From: Sulfurivirga sp964427185
GTDB taxonomy: Bacteria > Pseudomonadota > Gammaproteobacteria > Thiomicrospirales > Thiomicrospiraceae
Reading direction: 5' to 3'
Length of the DNA stretch: 5,370 bases
Assembly: GCA_964427185.1 (NCBI GenBank)
Contig: CAYRSN010000056.1
Coordinates: 1 to 5,370, forward strand
The notes under the pieces are model-generated. The model saw only the letters and a list, made by a program, of their open reading frames with translations. It made no database searches and was not told the DNA's origin. A program made the position numbers and the translations under genes. The first letter of the stretch is position 1. Each line of letters begins with the position of its first letter. Shown here piece after piece: positions 1 through 4,222 of this stretch.

Positions 1-17
1 ACAATGATTTTGCTCAT
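1..17 (-). CDS. Start of an unidentified divergent gene (partial)
   Basis: On the minus strand an ATG at 17-15 opens a frame reading M-S-K-I-I before the window ends. It is preceded, five bases upstream, by a strong Shine-Dalgarno (AGGGGAG, + strand positions 29-23). That ribosome site and spacing are the whole case for a gene. Only five codons are visible, so no product can be proposed. If real, it is transcribed away from the DUF302-bolA pair and shares the 129-bp region between start codons, including the tandem repeats. Confidence 0.6.
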
Positions 18-53
18 AAATGCTCCCCTTTCATCTTAAATGTAAAAAACCTT

Positions 54-59
54 ATTTTA
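54..59 (-). promoter_or_regulatory. Weak candidate -10 box for the leftward gene
   Basis: Read on the minus strand this is TAAAAT, five of six matches to the sigma-70 -10 consensus, 36 bases upstream of the leftward start codon. No good -35 hexamer lies 16-18 bases upstream; that stretch is the first 21-bp repeat. Either the promoter is activator-dependent, with the repeat in place of a -35 box, or the match is chance in AT-rich DNA. Confidence 0.25.
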
Positions 60-97
60 CTGCTTAAGCGGTGATGTTTACTGCTTAAGCGGTGATG
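56..97. repeat. Two perfect 21-bp tandem repeats, each with a GCTTAAGC palindrome
   Basis: Positions 56-76 and 77-97 are identical, base for base, and directly adjacent. Each unit starts TTTAC and ends GGTGATG. The core GCTTAAGC (62-69 and 83-90) is a perfect 8-bp palindrome. It extends to a 14-bp dyad, ACTGCTTAAGCGGT (59-72 and 80-93), with one mismatched pair. The 21-bp period equals about two helical turns, so both dyads face the same side of the DNA. The array lies between two divergent start codons and overlaps the rightward promoter. The inference is two operator sites for a dimeric regulator; the regulator is not identifiable here. A recent replication-slippage duplication without function is the alternative. 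Confidence 0.9.
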
Positions 98-105
98 TGT
101 AGAAT
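77..105 (+). promoter_or_regulatory. Candidate promoter for the DUF302-bolA unit
   Basis: TTTACT (77-82, four of six matches to the -35 consensus) and TAGAAT (100-105, five of six to the -10) are separated by exactly 17 bp. Transcription would start near 112, giving a leader of about 35 bases before the ATG at 147. The -35 box is the start of the second 21-bp repeat, and its GCTTAAGC palindrome (83-90) falls in the spacer, where a bound protein would block or distort the promoter. The match and spacing are good; use in the cell is inferred. Confidence 0.55.
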
Positions 106-146
106 GGATATTTTCCATGGTCTTTTCACGATAGAAGGAGTAAACC

Positions 147-623
147 ATGCGCGCATTACTTGGCATCTTGGTCACTGTTTGGAGTGCGGCGCTTTGGGCA
201 GGTGCTGAAACCTGGCCGAAGGTAATAGGGCAGGCGGTGGTCTGGCAGGTTGAAGCGGATTATCAGGATGTAAGAGATGATTTGCAGGATGCGATTGAGT
301 CACGCGGCATGGTCGTCAGCTATATCAGCCATGCTAAAGCGATGCTGGATCGTACGGGAAAAGACCTGGGCTATCAGGATTCTGTCTATCCGCAGGGTGC
401 GGAAATCTTTTTATTCTGTAAGGCTGACATCTCCCAAAAACTGGTGCGGGTCAATCCGCATCATGTGGTGCTGTGTCCTTATGCGATCGCAGTATATGAT
501 ATAGCCGGTGAGCCCGGCAAGGTCTATTTGAGTTATCGCGTGCCGCCTGCCAACACACCGGAGTATATGCCGGTTGAGAAGTTGTTGCGTGAGATGATTG
601 AAAGCATTGTGGAGAACTACTGA
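147..623 (+). CDS. Exported DUF302-like protein
   Basis: This 158-residue protein has an N-terminal signal peptide: hydrophobic residues 3-18 ending in an A-G-A motif, with likely cleavage after residue 20. It should therefore act in the periplasm or at the envelope. The mature part resembles the DUF302 family: a helix region (about 38-70, containing the ISHAKAML segment) is followed by the typical strand pattern AEIFLF (85-90), a P-rich turn, an AIAVYD strand (113-118) and a G-KVYLSYRVP strand (124-133). DUF302 proteins have no firmly established biochemical function. Two cysteines remain after processing (C91, C110) and could form a disulfide. The start is supported by AAGGAG (135-140) six bases before the ATG. 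The gene overlaps bolA by one base (TGATG), so the two are probably co-translated, although this product is exported and BolA is cytoplasmic. Family assignment rests on pattern recall and is moderately sure. Confidence 0.75.
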   Translation: MRALLGILVTVWSAALWAGAETWPKVIGQAVVWQVEADYQDVRDDLQDAIESRGMVVSYISHAKAMLDRTGKDLGYQDSVYPQGAEIFLFCKADISQKLVRVNPHHVVLCPYAIAVYDIAGEPGKVYLSYRVPPANTPEYMPVEKLLREMIESIVENY

Positions 624-922
624 TGAGCCTGCAAGCTGAGATTACACAGCGCCTGCAAACGGCCTTTTCGCCGGAGCATCTGGAAGTAATCAATGAAAGC
701 CATATGCATGCAGGTCCAGATACCGAGAGCCATTTTAAAGTCGTTATCGTATCACGTGAATTTGAAGGGATGCCTTTGATTCAACGTCATCGGCAGGTCA
801 ACCGTGTGCTTGAAGCACTGCGGAGCCAGTTTCACGCACTGGCGCTACATACTTATACGCCGGCACAATGGGCAGAAAAGGGTGAGGCGCCGGCTTCACC
901 CTTATGCCAAGGGAGCCATTGA
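623..922 (+). CDS. bolA: BolA family transcriptional regulator / iron-sulfur partner protein
   Basis: This 99-residue protein covers the whole BolA fold. Recognisable blocks are LEVINESHMHA (20-30), ESHFKVVIVS (35-44), RHR (55-57), HALALHTYTPAQW (71-83) and a C-terminal ASPLCQG (91-97) equivalent to the SPPCxG tail of E. coli BolA. In this family the conserved histidine of the HALALHTYT block (H76) helps bind a [2Fe-2S] cluster shared with a monothiol glutaredoxin, and E. coli BolA also acts as a stress-related DNA-binding regulator. H29 lies in the variable loop that carries a second ligand in some members. No glutaredoxin gene is in the window. The start is set by GGAG at 611-614, eight bases upstream, inside the preceding gene, and TGATG coupling is expected. 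The TGA stop (920-922) lies inside the -35 box of the tRNA promoter, and a hairpin occupies codons 86-94. Confidence 0.93.
   Translation: MSLQAEITQRLQTAFSPEHLEVINESHMHAGPDTESHFKVVIVSREFEGMPLIQRHRQVNRVLEALRSQFHALALHTYTPAQWAEKGEAPASPLCQGSH
878..903 (+). other. Strong hairpin in the 3' end of bolA
   Basis: AAGGGTGA (878-885) and TCACCCTT (896-903) are perfect 8-base inverted arms. Inside them a G-T wobble (886/895) and two G-C pairs (887/894, 888/893) extend the stem to 11 pairs closing a GCCG tetraloop (889-892). It falls on codons 86-94, a variable part of BolA, and ends 15 bases before the tRNA -35 box. No T-run follows, so it is not a standard intrinsic terminator. It could stabilise the 3' end of the bolA message or aid Rho-dependent stopping before the tRNA genes. 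The pairing is visible; the role is inferred. Confidence 0.6.
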
Positions 923-946
923 CAACGGCAGTGTGCGGGCTATAAT
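919..946 (+). promoter_or_regulatory. Near-consensus promoter for the tRNA-Gly/tRNA-Cys unit
   Basis: TTGACA (919-924) and TATAAT (941-946) are both perfect hexamers, 16 bp apart, so a strong sigma-70 promoter is expected. Transcription should begin around 953-954, leaving a leader of only seven or eight bases before the first tRNA base at 961. The stretch after the -10 box (ACGCCGC, 947-953) is GC-rich, the kind of discriminator associated with stringent (ppGpp) control of stable RNA promoters. The upstream flank is not AT-rich, so no UP element is visible. The -35 box overlaps the bolA stop codon. Confidence 0.9.
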
Positions 947-960
947 ACGCCGCATGCTTT

Positions 961-1036
961 GCGGGAATAGCTCAGCTGGTAGAGCACAACCTTGCCAAGG
1001 TTGGGGTCGCGGGTTCGAATCCCGTTTCCCGCTCCA
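961..1036 (+). tRNA. tRNA-Gly (anticodon GCC)
   Basis: A full 76-base cloverleaf is visible. The acceptor stem GCGGGAA (961-967) pairs with TTCCCGC (1026-1032), followed by discriminator T1033 and encoded CCA (1034-1036). The D-loop region carries AGCTCAGCTGGTAGAGC. The anticodon loop TTGCCAA holds GCC at 994-996, which reads GGC and GGU glycine codons. The T-arm GCGGG-TTCGAAT-CCCGT (1009-1025) is intact. It is the first gene of a two-tRNA transcript, six bases ahead of tRNA-Cys. Confidence 0.98.
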
Positions 1037-1042
1037 ATATAA

Positions 1043-1116
1043 GGCCGAGTGGTAGAGTGGTTATACAGAGGATTGCAAATCCTTGGACGTCGGTTCGATT
1101 CCGGCCTCGGCCTCCA
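1043..1116 (+). tRNA. tRNA-Cys (anticodon GCA)
   Basis: A 74-base cloverleaf. The acceptor stem GGCCGAG (1043-1049) pairs with CTCGGCC (1106-1112), discriminator T1113 is the base expected for cysteine tRNA identity, and CCA is encoded at 1114-1116. The anticodon stem GAGGA/TCCTT (1068-1072/1080-1084) closes the loop TTGCAAA with GCA at 1075-1077. The TTCGATT T-loop is present. The six-base gap after tRNA-Gly indicates processing from one precursor. A Gly-Cys order is also found in the E. coli glyW-cysT-leuZ cluster, but no third tRNA follows here. No convincing terminator lies between this gene and prmB (1117-1188). Confidence 0.98.
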
Positions 1117-1188
1117 CCCTTTTGCATGACTCTTCTTTGACACTTCTTAATTTTCTGAAACACCCCAGAGTTTGACCCCGAGTTTTTT

Positions 1189-2133
1189 ATGCAGCACTTT
1201 ATCAATGATCACCCCGATGGTTTAGAAACAATCTTGGATTTTATCCGCTGGGGGGCAACACGTTTTGAAGAAGCAGGACTGTATTACGGCCATGGAACGG
1301 ATAATGCTTTGGATGAGGCGCGGTTTCTGGTGTTTTCTACTCTGAGCCTCCCCTGGCAATTACCGGAGAAGATACTCTTAAGCAGGCTGACTTTGGCTGA
1401 ACGACAGAAAATAACGGAGCTGTTTCGCCAACGCATCGAAACAAGAAAGCCGGCGGCCTATCTGGTGGGAGAGGCTTGGTTTGCCGGTATGAAGTTTAAA
1501 GTCAATGAACATGTACTGGTGCCGCGCAGTCCGATTGCGGAGCTGATTGAGCGGGGGTTCGATGGCTGGGTAGATCCTGAGCGAACCCATGCCGTGTTGG
1601 ATATGTGTACAGGTTCTGGTTGTATTGGTCTGGCCAGTTTGCAGGTATTACCGCAGGCACGGGTTGACTTGGTGGATATTTCACCTGAGGCTTTGGCGGT
1701 GGCGGCTGAAAATATCCGCCTGCATCAGCTGGAAAACAGCGCGCGGGTGGTTCAGAGTGATCTGTTTAACGCCCTTTCCGGGCAGCGTTATGACCTGATT
1801 ATTTCCAATCCGCCTTATGTGGATGCGATTGAAATGGCGCACTTACCTGCTGAATTTCAACAGGAGCCTCAATTAGGGCTTGAGGCGGGCGCAGATGGAC
1901 TGGACTTGGTACGTAGAATGCTTGCGGAAGCAAAAGATTACCTGAATGAAAACGGTGTACTCATTGTTGAGGTTGGGGTGAGCTGGCTCAATCTGGTAGA
2001 AGCCTACCCGGAGCTACCGTTTTACTGGTTTGAGTTTGAGCGGGGTGGAGAAGGCGTGTTTGCGCTGAACCGCTATGAACTTGAGGCATTTGATGAGATT
2101 TTGCAACAACGTAAACAAAAGGGCACCTTATGA
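1189..2133 (+). CDS. prmB: Ribosomal protein L3 N5-glutamine methyltransferase PrmB
   Basis: PrmB transfers a methyl group from S-adenosylmethionine to a glutamine side chain of ribosomal protein L3 (Gln150 in E. coli) and supports assembly of the large subunit. The 314-residue product has the family's helical N-terminal domain (about 1-100, including YYGHGTDNALDEA at 32-44) and a Rossmann methyltransferase domain. There, LDMCTGSGCIG (137-147) is the SAM loop, DIS (163-165) the acidic ribose-binding strand, SDLF (190-193) the adenine-side motif and NPPY (207-210) the glutamine-methyltransferase active-site signature. VLVPRSPIAELI (109-120) favours PrmB over PrmC. The ATG agrees with the E. 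coli N-terminus to within one residue, and an in-frame stop lies at 1156-1158. The ribosome site is poor: only GAG (1180-1182), followed by TTTTTT directly before the ATG. No good promoter is visible, so transcription may come from the tRNA promoter. The end overlaps the carbonic anhydrase gene by four bases. Confidence 0.95.
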   Translation: MQHFINDHPDGLETILDFIRWGATRFEEAGLYYGHGTDNALDEARFLVFSTLSLPWQLPEKILLSRLTLAERQKITELFRQRIETRKPAAYLVGEAWFAGMKFKVNEHVLVPRSPIAELIERGFDGWVDPERTHAVLDMCTGSGCIGLASLQVLPQARVDLVDISPEALAVAAENIRLHQLENSARVVQSDLFNALSGQRYDLIISNPPYVDAIEMAHLPAEFQQEPQLGLEAGADGLDLVRRMLAEAKDYLNENGVLIVEVGVSWLNLVEAYPELPFYWFEFERGGEGVFALNRYELEAFDEILQQRKQKGTL

Positions 2134-3047
2134 ATAAAACACTATTACTCGGTCTCTTGTTATCGGCAAATGCTGTAGCGTGGGCAGATGGGCACGGTGG
2201 TGCGATTGCACCTTTAGTCAATTTGGAAGAAGAAGCCAAAAAGTATGCTCCCACTGAAACCAAGCATGCACCGGCAGCACATGCGCCTGCTAAAGCGGAA
2301 AAACCCGCTGAACATAAAGCGCACTGGAGCTATAGCGGTAAAACTGGGCCGGCATATTGGGGAGGGCTGGATCCGAAATATATCAGCTGCAAAATAGGAA
2401 AAAACCAGTCTCCGGTTGACCTGCAGGAGAACAAAGCGGTTGGCACGGCAGGCTTGCCCGGGTTGGAAGTGGTGTATGGGCAGCCTGAGCTGGAGGTAGT
2501 CAATAATGGCCATACAATTCAGGTGAACTATCCTATTGGGAACAGCTATCTGAAAGTGGGTGGGCATCGTTTCGAGCTGCTGCAGCTTCACTTTCATACC
2601 CCCAGTGAGCACCAGTTAAATGGCTTCAACTACCCGATGGAGGTGCATCTGGTGCATAAGGATAATGCGGGCAACCTGGCAGTTTTAGGCATTATTTTCA
2701 AGCAGGGTGAACATAATGCGGAGCTGCAGAAGTTGATTGAGCATTTACCCCAAAAAGTGGGTAAGGTCTATCGCCATAAAAATGTGCATTTGAACCTGAC
2801 TGCTTTTTTTCCCAAAGATACCCGCTTTTATAAATACAGTGGTTCTTTGACGACGCCGCCTTGTTCAGAAGGGGTGTACTGGATGGTCTTCAAGCAACCT
2901 ATTGAAGCTTCAGCAGACCAGCTGGAAGCGATGGAAAAAATCATGGGTGCCAATAATCGGCCGGTGCAGCCATACTACTCGCGCCACGTGCTGAAGTCTT
3001 GGGTGGATATGGAGCAGGCAGACGATCATCCGTTCTATTACTATTGA
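2130..3047 (+). CDS. cah: Exported alpha-class carbonic anhydrase with a His/Lys/Ala/Pro-rich N-terminal linker
   Basis: It catalyses reversible hydration of CO2 to bicarbonate and should act in the periplasm. The 305-residue precursor begins with a signal peptide (about 1-19, hydrophobic 4-17, ending AWA). A low-complexity linker (about 31-65) rich in E, K, A, P and H follows, with H46, H51, H62 and H65, then the alpha-CA domain (about 66-292). All key residues are present: zinc ligands H154 and H156 in LQLHFHTPSEH and H173 in EVHLVH, gatekeeper E160, proton-shuttle H128 in NGH, and T241/T242 in GSLTTPPCSEG. C87 and C245 match the disulfide of bacterial alpha enzymes, fitting an exported protein. 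The catalytic domain looks intact and active. The ATG lies inside prmB (ATGA overlap) with only AGGG (2120-2123) as ribosome site, so translational coupling to prmB is likely. A terminator follows closely. The residue roles come from homology to the well-studied human enzyme. Confidence 0.95.
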   Translation: MNKTLLLGLLLSANAVAWADGHGGAIAPLVNLEEEAKKYAPTETKHAPAAHAPAKAEKPAEHKAHWSYSGKTGPAYWGGLDPKYISCKIGKNQSPVDLQENKAVGTAGLPGLEVVYGQPELEVVNNGHTIQVNYPIGNSYLKVGGHRFELLQLHFHTPSEHQLNGFNYPMEVHLVHKDNAGNLAVLGIIFKQGEHNAELQKLIEHLPQKVGKVYRHKNVHLNLTAFFPKDTRFYKYSGSLTTPPCSEGVYWMVFKQPIEASADQLEAMEKIMGANNRPVQPYYSRHVLKSWVDMEQADDHPFYYY

Positions 3048-3072
3048 CGGCTTGATGAGATCGGCCTATCAG
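3044..3072 (+). promoter_or_regulatory. Candidate promoter for aroC, overlapping the carbonic anhydrase stop codon
   Basis: TTGACG (3044-3049, five of six to the -35 consensus) and TATCAG (3067-3072, four of six to the -10) are 17 bp apart. Transcription would start near 3079-3080, inside the terminator hairpin. Such transcripts would lack its left arm, escape termination and lead to aroC 38 bases on. The -35 box contains the TGA stop of the upstream gene (3045-3047). The -10 match is modest. The proposal is attractive mainly because aroC otherwise has only 18 bases between the terminator and its ATG. Confidence 0.35.
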
Positions 3073-3099
3073 ACCCTGCTAAAATAGCAGGGTTTTTTT
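3073..3099 (+). terminator. Intrinsic terminator after the carbonic anhydrase gene
   Basis: ACCCTGCTA (3073-3081) and TAGCAGGGT (3085-3093) form a perfect nine-pair stem with an AAA loop, running straight into seven T residues (3093-3099). This is a textbook Rho-independent terminator for rightward transcripts from prmB and the carbonic anhydrase gene. It sits 26 bases after the stop codon. There is no matching A-run on the left, so it should work in one direction only. It separates this unit from aroC, unless read-through supplies aroC. Confidence 0.93.
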
Positions 3100-3117
3100 G
3101 TTTTACAGGAGGCGGTT

Positions 3118-4221
3118 ATGGCAGGAAATACCTTAGGCGCATTATTTCGTGTGACCACGGCGGGGGAAAGTCACGGTTCTGCACTGGTATGTATTGTAGA
3201 TGGATGTCCGCCGGGGCTTGAGCTCAGTGAGGCGGATATTCAGCCTGATCTGGATCGCCGCCGTCCCGGCAGCTCAAAGTTTACAACGCCACGCCGTGAG
3301 GCGGACCAAGTGAAAATCCTCTCCGGTGTCTTTGAGGGAAAAACCACCGGCACGCCGATTGCCATGGTGATCGAAAACACGGATCAGCGCTCTAAGGACT
3401 ATAGCAAGATTGCCGAAACCTTCAGGCCTGCACATGCTGACTACACTTATCTTCAGAAATATGGCGTTCGTGACTACCGCGGTGGCGGGCGTGCTTCTGC
3501 GCGGGAAACCGCCATGCGTGTTGCAGCAGGTGCAATTGCTAAAAAATATCTCCGGGTGCGTTGCGGTATCGAAATTTATGGTTATGTCAGCCAGATCGGG
3601 CCTGTGGCGATCACTCAAGTCGATCGGGCGTTTATTGAAACTAATCCGCTATTTTGTCCTGATCCACAGGCTTTGTCTCATATGGAGCAATTTTTAATCG
3701 ACCTGAAAAAAACGGGTGACTCCATCGGTGCTAAGGTGACTGTCGTGGCGGAAGATGTGCCGGTTGGTCTGGGAGAGCCGGTCTTTGACCGTTTGGATGC
3801 AGAGTTGGCAAAGGCACTGATGAGCATCAATGCCGTAAAAGGTGTGGAAATCGGTGATGGCTTTGAGGTGGTGCATCAGCGTGGCTCCGAGCACCGAGAT
3901 GAAATAACGCCAGCGCAAGGGTTTTTAAGTAATCATGCGGGCGGTATTCTGGGTGGAATATCTACTGGTCAGCCTATTGTTGCCAATATTGCGTTGAAAC
4001 CCACTTCCAGCATCATGGTGCCCGGAAAAAGCGTTACACAGGATATGGCAGCGACGGAAATGGTGACAAAAGGACGCCATGACCCTTGTGTAGGCATCCG
4101 TGCCGTGCCCATTGCTGAGGCACAGATGGCAATTGTGCTGATGGATCATTATCTGCGTCATCGGGCACAGAATGCGGATGTTGAGCCGCCCATGCCGGAC
4201 TTGGCTCGCTTGGGAGTCTAA
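3118..4221 (+). CDS. aroC: Chorismate synthase
   Basis: AroC carries out the last step of the shikimate pathway, converting 5-enolpyruvylshikimate 3-phosphate to chorismate with loss of phosphate, using reduced FMN. It is a cytoplasmic tetramer. The 367-residue product is close to the E. coli length (361) and starts with the same MAGNT. All three family signatures are visible: GESHG near the N-terminus (16-20, with H19), the RGGGRASARETAMRVAAGAIA block (121-141), and GRHDPCVGIRAVPIAEA (319-335). Active-site H106 lies in RPAHADYTY, and the NHAGGILGGIS (272-282) and KPTSSI (294-299) segments match the FMN-binding region. Three positions that are F15, G105 and S126 in E. coli are alanine here. 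AGGAGG (3107-3112), five bases before the ATG, is an ideal ribosome site. The gene lies just downstream of a terminator, so it probably has its own promoter. The transporter gene starts two bases after its stop. Confidence 0.98.
   Translation: MAGNTLGALFRVTTAGESHGSALVCIVDGCPPGLELSEADIQPDLDRRRPGSSKFTTPRREADQVKILSGVFEGKTTGTPIAMVIENTDQRSKDYSKIAETFRPAHADYTYLQKYGVRDYRGGGRASARETAMRVAAGAIAKKYLRVRCGIEIYGYVSQIGPVAITQVDRAFIETNPLFCPDPQALSHMEQFLIDLKKTGDSIGAKVTVVAEDVPVGLGEPVFDRLDAELAKALMSINAVKGVEIGDGFEVVHQRGSEHRDEITPAQGFLSNHAGGILGGISTGQPIVANIALKPTSSIMVPGKSVTQDMAATEMVTKGRHDPCVGIRAVPIAEAQMAIVLMDHYLRHRAQNADVEPPMPDLARLGV
4212..4216 (+). promoter_or_regulatory. Ribosome binding site that decides the transporter start
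   Basis: GGGAG lies inside the last codons of aroC, six bases before the ATG at 4223. The earlier in-frame ATGs at 4172 and 4178 lie well inside aroC, would add a polar 17-residue (or 15-residue) N-terminus not expected in this transporter family, and have no comparable site. The 4223 start is therefore preferred. Confidence 0.75.
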
Positions 4222-4222
4222 G

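Noticed and set aside
104..118. Short inverted repeat ATGGA-N5-TCCAT near the DUF302 transcription start
   Set aside because: Only five pairs around an AT-rich loop; this is expected by chance and too weak to call an operator or leader hairpin.
804..1055. Plus-strand 83-codon frame spanning the bolA end, promoter and tRNA-Gly
   Set aside because: It is out of frame with bolA, runs through a tRNA, and has no ribosome site or recognisable protein pattern.
1137..1142. Perfect TTGACA as a -35 box for prmB
   Set aside because: No -10-like hexamer lies 15-19 bases downstream; that stretch reads AAACACCCC.
1161..1188. Possible tRNA terminator ending in TTTTTT before prmB
   Set aside because: The T-run is preceded by no local inverted repeat. 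The only pairing partner for CCGAG is inside the tRNA-Cys acceptor stem, about 70 bases away.
940..1205. Minus-strand open frames of 67 and 77 codons across the tRNA genes
   Set aside because: They are antisense to two perfect tRNAs. The GIRTRDPNLGK-like and RPRPESNRRP-like peptides are well-known spurious products of reading tRNA genes backwards.
2214..2612. 132-codon minus-strand frame opposite the carbonic anhydrase
   Set aside because: It is a shadow of a gene with clear catalytic motifs on the plus strand, and it matches no family I recognise.
2804..2810. Seven-T run in the carbonic anhydrase gene as a phase-variation tract
   Set aside because: It is short, the frame is intact, it lies late in the gene, and nothing suggests a surface-variation role.
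4172..4222. Longer N-terminus for the transporter starting at 4172
   Set aside because: It would overlap aroC by 50 bases, adds a polar 17-residue segment before the first helix and lacks a ribosome site, while the ATG at 4223 has GGGAG six bases upstream.
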